A stretch of 25,456 nucleotides of DNA, taken from assembly GCA_046594225.1 (NCBI GenBank), contig JBKJPW010000134.1, positions 1 to 25,456 of the forward strand, given 5' to 3'. The DNA is from UBA4416 sp046594225. Its GTDB lineage: Bacteria; Bacteroidota; Bacteroidia; B-17B0; Aurantibacillaceae. A program made the position numbers and the translations under genes. Below, piece after piece: positions 7,483-14,744 of the stretch (positions are counted from its first letter, which is position 1; the number at the start of each line of letters is the position of its first letter). The notes under the pieces were generated by a model. The model was not told where the DNA came from. It ran no database searches and worked only from the letters and a program-made list of their open reading frames with translations.

Positions 7483-9018
7483 ATGAAAAATAAATATTGT
7501 ATCGTTTTTATAGCACTATGGTTTTTCGTGTTAAAAACATCTGCTCAGGAATGGAACCTGAAATTGAGAAGTACAGTTGAACTTAGAACTTTTAAACTGA
7601 CTAATAAAGTTGATATTTCGGAAGAAAAATTAGCTGGTGCTACAATCGCTCTTTATAAAGGTTCAGCCCTCGTCAACCAAGTGCAAAGCGACGGTGGTGG
7701 AGATTTTATTATTGATGTTCCTGCAAATGGTGATTTTATTTTAACGGTTTCTTATTCTGGGTGTAATTCCAAAAAATTTGCGGTATCTACTATGGGGGTT
7801 CCTGAAGCAATGACAAAAGATAATTACAAACCTTCTTTTGGTATAGAAGGTATAATTATGGCAAAAGCTTATCCAACCATTAATTATTCGATTTTGAATC
7901 AACCCCTGGTTAAAATTGTTTATACATCAAATGGAAAAAGATTTGATGATGAAGAATCTTATACGAATCAAATGTTAGCAGAACTTTCGAGAATGAGAGA
8001 GGCAGAAAACGTATTGATGAATAATTTTACTACAACCAATAATGCTGGAGATATTGCTTTAGCCAAAGGAGATTGTCCTTTAGCTAAGGCAAGCTACGAA
8101 AAAGCTTTGACGATTATTCCAGGAGAGCGTTATCCAAGTGAACAGTTACCAAAAGTAGGCGACTGTTTAAAACAAAAAGAATTAGCTGATAAAAAAGCAA
8201 TAGAAGAGGCTAAACTAGCTGCAGAAAAAACAGAGGCTGATAGATTGGCAAAAGAAAAAGCTGCTGCTGAAAAAATAGAAGCCGAAAAACTAGCTAAAGA
8301 TAAGGCTGCACAAGATAAAGCTACTCAGGATAAGTTAGCTGCAGAAAAAGCAGAGACTGATAGATTGGCAAAAGAAAAATCAGCATCCGAAAAACTAGAA
8401 GCAGATAAACTGACGAAAGAAAAGGCTTTACAAGATAAAGCTACTCAGGATAAGTTAGCTGCAGAAAAAGTAGAGATTGATAAATTGGCTAAAGAAAAAG
8501 CTGCTACCGAAAAACTAGAAGCAGAAAAATTAGCTAAAGAAAAGACAACACAAGAATCATCAGTGAAAGCCGCTAAAGCAGAAGCTGAGAAAGCTCAAAA
8601 AGATAAGTTGGCTGCAGAAAAAGTTGAAGCTGATAGAATAGCAAAGGAAAAAGTATCACAAGATAAAATAGCAAAATCTAAAGAAATAACCGAAAAACCT
8701 GTTAAAGAAAAATCAACTACTCCTGTTAAAGAGAAACCAGTTACGACAACTAAAGAACCCAATACCTTAACCCCATCTAGTTCTGGTTCAGAGCCAAAAA
8801 GTAGCGGAGTTAATACAGGTGATGCAAAATATAGTATCCCACAAGCTCTGGGAGCTGATAAATACAAGGGAACTATCAAACGTGCAGATGAACTATTTAA
8901 AATGAAACGATACGCCGAAGCAAAGCCTATGTATGAAGAGGCTTTAAAACAAAAAGCAAACGATTCTTATGCTACTAATAAATTGGCTGAGATTGAAAAG
9001 CTGACAATTAAGAAATAA
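7483..9018 (+). CDS. Secreted long-helix repeat protein with TPR-like ends (paralog B)
   Basis: 511 residues, tandem paralog of the preceding gene. Signal peptide ends LKTSAQ. The beta-sandwich-like domain matches closely (GATIALYKGSALVNQVQS, NGDFILTVSYSGCNSKKFAV), as does the TPR-like pair around the helix (DCPLAKASYEKALTIIPGE before it, KRADELFKMKRYAEAKPMYE after it). The middle, residues ~225-400, is a Lys/Ala/Glu helix built on a different, longer unit (40 residues) and is less than half the length of that in paralog A. A Pro/Thr/Ser/Lys-rich hinge at ~405-455 precedes the C-terminal TPR. The gap of 15 bases indicates one transcript. It converges with the DUF2461 gene with one base between stops. 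Function unknown. Confidence 0.85.
   Translation: MKNKYCIVFIALWFFVLKTSAQEWNLKLRSTVELRTFKLTNKVDISEEKLAGATIALYKGSALVNQVQSDGGGDFIIDVPANGDFILTVSYSGCNSKKFAVSTMGVPEAMTKDNYKPSFGIEGIIMAKAYPTINYSILNQPLVKIVYTSNGKRFDDEESYTNQMLAELSRMREAENVLMNNFTTTNNAGDIALAKGDCPLAKASYEKALTIIPGERYPSEQLPKVGDCLKQKELADKKAIEEAKLAAEKTEADRLAKEKAAAEKIEAEKLAKDKAAQDKATQDKLAAEKAETDRLAKEKSASEKLEADKLTKEKALQDKATQDKLAAEKVEIDKLAKEKAATEKLEAEKLAKEKTTQESSVKAAKAEAEKAQKDKLAAEKVEADRIAKEKVSQDKIAKSKEITEKPVKEKSTTPVKEKPVTTTKEPNTLTPSSSGSEPKSSGVNTGDAKYSIPQALGADKYKGTIKRADELFKMKRYAEAKPMYEEALKQKANDSYATNKLAEIEKLTIKK
8221..8580 (+). repeat. 120-bp tandem repeat (three copies) in paralog B
   Basis: Three successive 120-base units begin at 8221, 8341 and 8461. 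They are recognisable by GCAGAAAAA at each start and by CAAGATAAAGCTACTCAGGA at 8311 and again at 8431. The third copy diverges after about 8540. Each unit encodes 40 residues of the form AAEKxExDxLAKEK.. ending in QDKATQDKL. The period differs from the 30-base unit of paralog A, so the two arrays expanded separately after gene duplication. Confidence 0.88.
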
Positions 9019-9019
9019 A

Positions 9020-9718
9020 TTAAATTTCAATACCGTTAATATCTGTAGTTAATACTTCACTCATGTAATCAAAAAAGGGGCGCATGTGTTTAAATGTTTT
9101 GTTTGCTTCATTTAAAAAACCATCACTTAAGACTTCCTTATCAGTAAATTTTCTAATTACTAAAAATTGTTTGTAGCGCAACAAATCAATAGCTTTACTG
9201 TCGGCGTCAAATCCTTTAGGAGTTGTTTTTAATTGTTCGCCTTGCAAAATGCCGAACGTAGAAATGAAATTTTTGTTTTTTAATATTTTTCTCATTGGCG
9301 CATCATCAAAATCAAAATCATCTCTGATTCGCTTTAAGTCTTCGGGACTTGGCCCCCAAAAACCACCAGCAATAAAACTATTCCCTGCTTCTATATGAAA
9401 ATAGTAGCCTCCACGGCGATACTTTGTCGCTCTTCTAAAACTACCACTCCAATTCGTTTTGTATGGTGTTTTTTCTTTCGAAAAACGGGTATCTCTATAA
9501 ATTCGATGAAGGCTTTTTTTGCCATTGGGGGTTTCAATCACATCATGCGAATTAAGTTCCATTAGTAAAGCTTCAGCAAATACTTCTATATGTTGTTGTT
9601 CTTTTAAAAATAAGTCCTTATTAGCATTAAACCAATCTCTATCGTTATGTTTTTTAATTAACCCTAAAAAATTTAAGGATGATTTTGGGATAATAGCACT
9701 ATGTTTCAGCTTTGTCAT
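9020..9718 (-). CDS. DUF2461 family protein (TIGR02453)
   Basis: 232 residues, no signal peptide or membrane segment. It matches my recollection of the DUF2461 family: N-terminal FLGLIKKHNDRDWFNANKD, then RIYRDTRFSKEKTPYKTNW, GGYYFHIEAGNSFIAGGFW and a helical C-terminal half with PKGFD. Length fits the family (about 220 residues). No biochemical role is established for the family that I can name. It is transcribed alone, convergent with the repeat-protein pair and divergent from the sensor operon that follows. The start ATG at 9716-9718 gives a clean N-terminus. Confidence 0.88.
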   Translation of the reverse strand: MTKLKHSAIIPKSSLNFLGLIKKHNDRDWFNANKDLFLKEQQHIEVFAEALLMELNSHDVIETPNGKKSLHRIYRDTRFSKEKTPYKTNWSGSFRRATKYRRGGYYFHIEAGNSFIAGGFWGPSPEDLKRIRDDFDFDDAPMRKILKNKNFISTFGILQGEQLKTTPKGFDADSKAIDLLRYKQFLVIRKFTDKEVLSDGFLNEANKTFKHMRPFFDYMSEVLTTDINGIEI

Positions 9719-9786
9719 GATGATAAAGGTATTAACTATTGTGATAAGGACAAATGTCAGTATTTTTTGTATTTTTACTTATACTT

Positions 9787-11085
9787 ATGATTCATAAATT
9801 ATATACCATATTTATATTATTTTTTTTAATAAACCTAGGGTATGGACAAAATTCTGAATTAACAAAAGAGGATACTTTAATTATAAATTCGCAAAATTCA
9901 TTGGCAAGAGAATTTATTATTAATGGAGATTATTTAAAAGCAGATTCTATTATTAATTTATCTCTGAAATTATTAGAAAATGTCAATTTTAAGTCGGGTT
10001 TTTTTAATGCGCTAACTAACAAAGGAGTTATTTATTGGTATCAAGATAATTATCCTAAAGCACTCGAATTTCAATTAAGAGCATTGCATGTTGCTGAGTT
10101 AATGAATAATAAGCTTTTTATATCAAGAGCATTAGCAAATATTGGTTTAATATATGCCAGTAAAAATGGTTATGATAAAGCGCTTGATTATTACCGTCAA
10201 TCATTAAAAATAAAGAGAGAGATTGGAGATAAAAAAGCAGTAGTTATTTTGTTAAGTAACATGGCTAAAATATATGATGATAAAAATGATGAGGAACATG
10301 CTTTAGATTATTATAGTCAATCATTAAATGTAGCCGAAGATGTTAAAAATATTAGTGGCATGATTGCTTTAAATTATGAAGGAATAGGTAGTATTTATAA
10401 GAAACAAGACGAGCTTGTAAAAGCTATGTTTTATTTTGAAAATGCTTTTCGTATAGCCGATTCATTACAGGATAAAAAGCTAATGAGTTCCACTTTAGTA
10501 AACATCGGTTCTCTTCAATGTTTAGAAGGTGATTATAAACCTGCTGAACTTAATTTGAATAAGGCTCTTAAAATAGCTGTAGATATTGGAAATATTTCGA
10601 ATCAAAAAGAAGCATATCTTAAATTAAGTGAAGTTTACGGTAAATTAAATAAATGGGACTTGTCGTTATTAAATTATAAAAAATATATTAAAGCACAGGA
10701 TAGTATTTTTAATCAAGACAATACCAAAAAAATGGTTCGATTGGAAATGAACTATGAGTTTAATAAGAAAGAAGAAGCCTCTAGAATTGAACAACAAAAA
10801 AAAGAGGTAATTGCACAAGCAGAAAGCAAAAAACAAAAGATTATCATTTGGAGCGTTGCAGCAATTTTAATATTGGTTTTAGTATTTGCTATTTATGTGT
10901 TTCGAAGCTTAAAAGAAAAACAAAGAATTAATGTTGAAATTACGTATCAAAAACACACTATTGAAGAAAAACAAAAAGAAATTTTGGATTCCATCTATTA
11001 TGCAAAACGAATTCAAACAGCACTAATTACTTCTGAAATATATATAGAGAGAAGTTTAAATAAATTGAACAGCAAGTCAAATTAA
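9787..11085 (+). CDS. TPR-TM-coiled-coil sensor protein (paralog 1)
   Basis: 432 residues from ATG 9787, chosen because it gives a clean signal peptide (MIHKLYTIFILFFLINLGYG, cut before Gln); an in-frame ATG at 9754 would add 11 hydrophobic residues. About six TPRs at 40-residue spacing fill the exported part (e.g. YPKALEFQLRALHVAE, YDKALDYYRQSLKIKREIGD). LEMNYEFNKK and a coiled coil follow, then a TM helix (IIIWSVAAILILVLVFAIYV) and a cytoplasmic coiled coil with EEKQKEILDSIYYAKRIQ. In relatives this cytoplasmic segment usually runs straight into a SpoIIE phosphatase or kinase domain; here the protein stops after ERSLNKLNSKSN. Its stop overlaps the next start (TAATG). Likely a sensor subunit; ligand unknown. 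Confidence 0.87.
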   Translation: MIHKLYTIFILFFLINLGYGQNSELTKEDTLIINSQNSLAREFIINGDYLKADSIINLSLKLLENVNFKSGFFNALTNKGVIYWYQDNYPKALEFQLRALHVAELMNNKLFISRALANIGLIYASKNGYDKALDYYRQSLKIKREIGDKKAVVILLSNMAKIYDDKNDEEHALDYYSQSLNVAEDVKNISGMIALNYEGIGSIYKKQDELVKAMFYFENAFRIADSLQDKKLMSSTLVNIGSLQCLEGDYKPAELNLNKALKIAVDIGNISNQKEAYLKLSEVYGKLNKWDLSLLNYKKYIKAQDSIFNQDNTKKMVRLEMNYEFNKKEEASRIEQQKKEVIAQAESKKQKIIIWSVAAILILVLVFAIYVFRSLKEKQRINVEITYQKHTIEEKQKEILDSIYYAKRIQTALITSEIYIERSLNKLNSKSN

Positions 11086-12566
11086 TGAAAGCAATTTTTA
11101 GATATCTTTTATGCTTACTATTGGTTTTCTCTTTTAGTAATTTTTTGGCACAAAATGACGAAGTTGATTCTTTGAAAAAAGTTTTAAAAACCTTAAATAA
11201 CGATACAACTAAAGTTTTTTTGTTAAATAAAATTGCCAGATATTATTGCTTAATGAGTAATAGAGATAGCTCATTTTATTACACGAAAAAATCGAAAGTA
11301 ATTGGTGAAAAAATATTGTTAGATTACCCTGAATCAGGGCCTGTAAATTATGCGATTCAAAAAGGAATAGCTCAATCATACAACCTCATGGGGCTCAATT
11401 ATACTTTCAAAGGCGATTACCCTCAGGCACTATCTAACTTAAATGTATTTTTAGAAATAAGTCAAAAAATTGATGATAAAAAAGGAATTGCTTCTGCTTA
11501 TGGGAATATAGGAAACGTTTATTACGAACAAGGAAAATATCCTGAGACATTAGAGCTTTTTTTACGGACACTTAAAATTAGAGAAGAAATTAAGGATAGA
11601 AAAGGCTTAGCTAATTCTTATGTAAGTTTAGGAAACGTTTATAACATTATGCATAATTATAATTTTGCACTAAAATATTATGGATTAGCTGTTAAATTAT
11701 TTGATGAATTTGGAGATAAACATAGTTTGGCAGGTTCTTATAACAATATTGCTGGTGTTTATACAGCAAAATCTTATTATTCACAAGCATTAAAAATGTA
11801 CTTCTCCTATTTAGAAATTATGAAGGAGTTTAATGACCAACAAAGTACTGCATCTACTTATGGGAACATTGGTAATATTTATTTTATTCAAAAAAAATAT
11901 ACCAGCGCATTGGAACTGTACTTGAAATCTCTTGAAATTCAAATGAATATTGAAGATAAATCTGGCCAAGCTTTGTCATATATAAGCATTGGTGAAACTT
12001 ATTTGCAACTAGGTGAATTTAAGAAAGCTAATTTTTATGAAATTAAGGGCTTAGAATTAAGTAAAGAGCAAAATGAATTAGAAAACTTGAAGCATGCTTA
12101 CTCAGCGCTTTATAGTTTATATGATGTAACTGGTAATCATAAAAAAGCCTTAGAAAATTATAAACTAGCTATTGTTTATAGAGATAGTATTACAAATAAA
12201 GAGAATACCGAACAAACTACTAGACTAGAAATGAATTATGAGTTTGATAGAAAGTTAAAAGCTGATAAATTAGAACAAGTAAAGAAAGAAGCAATAGCCC
12301 AGGCCGAAAGTAAAAGACAACAGATTATTATTTTGGCTATTTGTGGCGTATTATTTTTAGTAATTTGTTTTGCAGCTTTTGTTTACAGAAGTTCAGTTCA
12401 AAAACAAAAGGCAAATTTGGAGATTATTCACCAAAAACACATAATTGAAGAAAAACAAAAAGAAATATTGGATAGTATATACTATGCAAGGCGCATTCAA
12501 CGGGCATTATTAACCTCTGAAAAATATATTGAGCGAAATTTGAACAAATTAATAAAAAAATTATAA
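11085..12566 (+). CDS. TPR-TM-coiled-coil sensor protein (paralog 2)
   Basis: 493 residues, with signal peptide ending SNFLAQ. Seven or so TPRs at 40-residue spacing (YPQALSNLNVFLEISQKIDD, YGNIGNVYYEQGKYPETLEL) precede LEMNYEFDRK, a coiled coil and a TM helix (IIILAICGVLFLVICFAAFV). The last ~45 residues nearly repeat those of the preceding gene (EEKQKEILDSIYYARRIQ, ALLTSEKYIERNLNKL). The start overlaps the stop of paralog 1 by one base. The stop lies 10 bases before the phosphatase gene, in a different frame, and is preceded by an A7 run (12554-12560). Loss of one A there would join the two frames. Likely partner sensor for the phosphatase that follows; this is inferred from context and family architecture. 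Confidence 0.87.
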   Translation: MKAIFRYLLCLLLVFSFSNFLAQNDEVDSLKKVLKTLNNDTTKVFLLNKIARYYCLMSNRDSSFYYTKKSKVIGEKILLDYPESGPVNYAIQKGIAQSYNLMGLNYTFKGDYPQALSNLNVFLEISQKIDDKKGIASAYGNIGNVYYEQGKYPETLELFLRTLKIREEIKDRKGLANSYVSLGNVYNIMHNYNFALKYYGLAVKLFDEFGDKHSLAGSYNNIAGVYTAKSYYSQALKMYFSYLEIMKEFNDQQSTASTYGNIGNIYFIQKKYTSALELYLKSLEIQMNIEDKSGQALSYISIGETYLQLGEFKKANFYEIKGLELSKEQNELENLKHAYSALYSLYDVTGNHKKALENYKLAIVYRDSITNKENTEQTTRLEMNYEFDRKLKADKLEQVKKEAIAQAESKRQQIIILAICGVLFLVICFAAFVYRSSVQKQKANLEIIHQKHIIEEKQKEILDSIYYARRIQRALLTSEKYIERNLNKLIKKL

Positions 12567-12576
12567 ATTTATAGGT

Positions 12577-13284
12577 ATGGAAACAACATTAGATGCTAAA
12601 AAATTCTTTATCCTTTACAAACCTAAGGATATTGTAAGTGGAGATTTTTATTACGCTATTTCTCATCAACATCCTGATAGTGATGTGGAAAAATTTTATT
12701 TGTGTACAGCAGATTGTACAGGACATGGTGTGCCTGGCGCATTTATGAGTATGCTTAATATTTCATACTTAAATGAGTCAATCATCGAAAAAAAGATTGC
12801 TAGCCCTAATTTAGTGCTTGACCATATTAGAGAAGAAATTATATCTTCTTTAAATCCTGAGGGAAGTGAAGAGGAATCTAAAGATGGAATGGACTGTATT
12901 TTAGCTGCTTTTGATTTTAAAAATAATATACTTGAATATGCTGCCGCTAATAATAGCTTTTATATTGTTAGAAATGGCGAATTGATTTCATGCGCTGCTG
13001 ATAAAATGCCTGTTGGTAAGCATAGCGATATGAGGCCGTTTACATTGCGAAAAATGGATTTGCAAAAAGGAGATATTGTATATTCTTTAACGGATGGTTA
13101 TGCCGATCAGTTTGGCGGACCAAAAGGCAAAAAATTTAAGTATAAGCCATTAGAAGAGCTATTAGTAAGTAATTACAAATTACCAATGGATGAACAAAAA
13201 AACATACTTAATCAAAAATTTGAAGACTGGAAAGGTAATTTAGAGCAAGTAGATGATGTGCTTTTAATTGGAATTAGAGTCTAA
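12577..13284 (+). CDS. Stand-alone SpoIIE/PP2C-type Ser/Thr phosphatase
   Basis: 235 residues forming just the SpoIIE (PP2C-like, metal-dependent) catalytic domain. Metal-site motifs are present: KPKDIVSGDFYY (Asp23), CTADCTGHGVPGAFMS (Asp46), SKDGMDCILAAFD, SLTDGYADQFGG (Asp173), and terminal QVDDVLLIGIRV (Asp226/227). The protein should dephosphorylate a Ser/Thr-phosphorylated partner in the cytosol, in classic cases an anti-anti-sigma factor; none is encoded nearby. It has no sensor domain of its own, whereas the KPKDIVSGDFYW block in relatives often sits behind a TPR-TM-coiled-coil segment. The two preceding genes supply exactly that segment. The 10-base gap implies one operon. Phosphatase call firm. 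Confidence 0.93.
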   Translation: METTLDAKKFFILYKPKDIVSGDFYYAISHQHPDSDVEKFYLCTADCTGHGVPGAFMSMLNISYLNESIIEKKIASPNLVLDHIREEIISSLNPEGSEEESKDGMDCILAAFDFKNNILEYAAANNSFYIVRNGELISCAADKMPVGKHSDMRPFTLRKMDLQKGDIVYSLTDGYADQFGGPKGKKFKYKPLEELLVSNYKLPMDEQKNILNQKFEDWKGNLEQVDDVLLIGIRV

Positions 13285-13296
13285 AATTTGTAATTA

Positions 13297-14187
13297 ATGA
13301 AATTCTTTTCATTATCGTTTATTTTTTTATCAGTTGTATATAGATTGAACGCTCAAGATACGGCTGCTTCTAAAACTAAGTTTAAGATAAATGAAATTGC
13401 CATTGTTGGTTCAGCTCCAATTATACCTCTTTATAATTATTCATCAAATCAAAATATTGTATTTAAAGTATTGAAGGATGATGATTTTTTGAGTAATCAA
13501 ATTAAGGCAGGATATACAGATACATCCAAGGCAACTAAAACATTAAGACGCCTTCATTATTTAGGCCCCTTAGGTGGAAATATTGGACTTAGAGGTTTTA
13601 TAAATTTGCAAAATCAATCAAATTGTAAATTAAATATATATATACCTATTACAGTTCTTATAGAGTCAGGAGATTACGCTCAATATATTATAGGCAAAAA
13701 AGATATTAAACGAATTGACACTGTTATTAATTCAGGGGAAGTTATTTATTTAGATTCTGTTTCAACTAAGGCCACAAGATTTAGAATTGAAACTCAAAGC
13801 ATATTTATTCAAGCAGGAATTAATATTGAAACTGGCAATCAATATCTTCGGTTTTCTAGCGGATTAAATGTAGGACTAGGTATTAGTTTAAGAAATAATA
13901 TATACATAGAACACACGGAATATTCTTGGATACAACCAACAAGCCAAAGTGAAAAATATTATAAAAATACTTACGCGTATAGCGAAGATTATGTCCAAAA
14001 AATAAAGCCAATATTAAACGCTCGGTTTTTAGTTCCATTTTGTATGAAAGTAAATTTTAAAAAAGTAAAACACTTTGGCGTTTTGGGTGAAATAAGCCCT
14101 GGATTTGAGATGAATAAGATTATAGAAGGTGATTTATTAACTAGATGGCTTCTTTTTTGCTCACTGGGTGTTAGATATAGATTTTAG
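13297..14187 (+). CDS. Secreted, probable outer-membrane beta-barrel protein
   Basis: 296 residues. Signal peptide MKFFSLSFIFLSVVYRLNAQ. The rest alternates polar and hydrophobic residues in short strands with aromatic ends (LRFSSGLNVGLGISLRNNIY, FGVLGEISPGFEMNKI) and finishes LLFCSLGVRYRF; a terminal Phe is the usual outer-membrane barrel signature. I do not recognise a named family. It begins 12 bases after the phosphatase and is followed by a gap with a new promoter, so it looks like the last gene of the sensor/phosphatase operon. It may be the surface output or an envelope component of that module (inference only). Confidence 0.7.
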   Translation: MKFFSLSFIFLSVVYRLNAQDTAASKTKFKINEIAIVGSAPIIPLYNYSSNQNIVFKVLKDDDFLSNQIKAGYTDTSKATKTLRRLHYLGPLGGNIGLRGFINLQNQSNCKLNIYIPITVLIESGDYAQYIIGKKDIKRIDTVINSGEVIYLDSVSTKATRFRIETQSIFIQAGINIETGNQYLRFSSGLNVGLGISLRNNIYIEHTEYSWIQPTSQSEKYYKNTYAYSEDYVQKIKPILNARFLVPFCMKVNFKKVKHFGVLGEISPGFEMNKIIEGDLLTRWLLFCSLGVRYRF

Positions 14188-14253
14188 GTAAAATTTACCA
14201 AATTGTTAAAATATTAGGCTTTTTGTGATTAAGTTTTCCTAAAAACAGCCCTT

Positions 14254-14261
14254 TACTTTTG
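14254..14261 (+). promoter_or_regulatory. Bacteroidota -7 box (TACTTTTG) for the DUF3127 gene
   Basis: TACTTTTG fits the phylum's TAnnTTTG consensus exactly and lies 51 bases before the ATG at 14313, leaving a leader of about 45 bases. No clear TTG -33 element sits at the usual 19-20 base distance. It lies between the barrel gene stop and this gene, where a promoter is expected. Confidence 0.5.
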
Positions 14262-14312
14262 TAAATTTGCTTAAATAATTAATTTGTAATCAATAACGTA
14301 AATATATACACA

Positions 14313-14696
14313 ATGGAAGTAACAGGACAATTAAAATTAAAGTACGACACACAAAAAGTAAGTGACAAATTTCAAAAAAGAGATTTCGTATTAGCAACTG
14401 ATTTAAGCACACCTTACCCACAATTTGTGAGTTTTCAAGTAACTCAAGATAAATGCACGATGTTAGATTCTTTTAACCAAGGAGATGAAATTAAAGTACA
14501 ATTCAACTTACGTGGTCGTGAGTGGAATGGCCCACAAGGCATTAAATACTTCAATACTTTAGAAGCTTGGAGAATTGAGAAAGTTGCAGCTGGTCAATCA
14601 TCAGCTCCTGTACAAAATAATGCTGGTATGCAAGAAAATACAGCAGCACCAGTATTTAATAGCAGTATTTCTGACAACGACGACTTACCTTTCTAA
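14313..14696 (+). CDS. DUF3127 protein with SSB-like acidic C-terminus
   Basis: 127 residues. The first ~90 match the DUF3127 family found in Bacteroidota (MEVTGQLKLKYDTQKVS, KFQKRDFVLATD, GDEIKVQFNLRGREWNG, FNTLEAWRIEKV), a small beta-rich, OB-fold-like domain. A flexible Gln/Ala/Asn/Ser linker follows, and the protein ends SDNDDLPF, very like the DDDIPF tip by which SSB recruits repair and replication proteins. This suggests a DNA- or nucleic-acid-binding accessory protein; the role is inference. It has its own promoter box and is closed by a strong terminator, so it is monocistronic. Not a canonical SSB: the conserved domain is different. Confidence 0.87.
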   Translation: MEVTGQLKLKYDTQKVSDKFQKRDFVLATDLSTPYPQFVSFQVTQDKCTMLDSFNQGDEIKVQFNLRGREWNGPQGIKYFNTLEAWRIEKVAAGQSSAPVQNNAGMQENTAAPVFNSSISDNDDLPF

Positions 14697-14709
14697 TTAA
14701 TTTGAAATT

Positions 14710-14744
14710 AAAGCCTAAGATTTATTCTTAGGCTTTTTTATTTT
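14710..14744 (+). terminator. Rho-independent terminator of the DUF3127 gene
   Basis: Perfect 11-bp stem (14710-14720 with 14726-14736, core AAGCCTAAGA/TCTTAGGCTT), a five-base loop, and a T-rich tail that runs to the ATG of the next gene at 14745. It starts 13 bases after the stop codon. Confidence 0.9.

Noticed and set aside
9754..9786. Earlier start for the first TPR sensor
   Set aside because: It adds a hydrophobic stretch before a complete signal peptide; kept only as an alternative.
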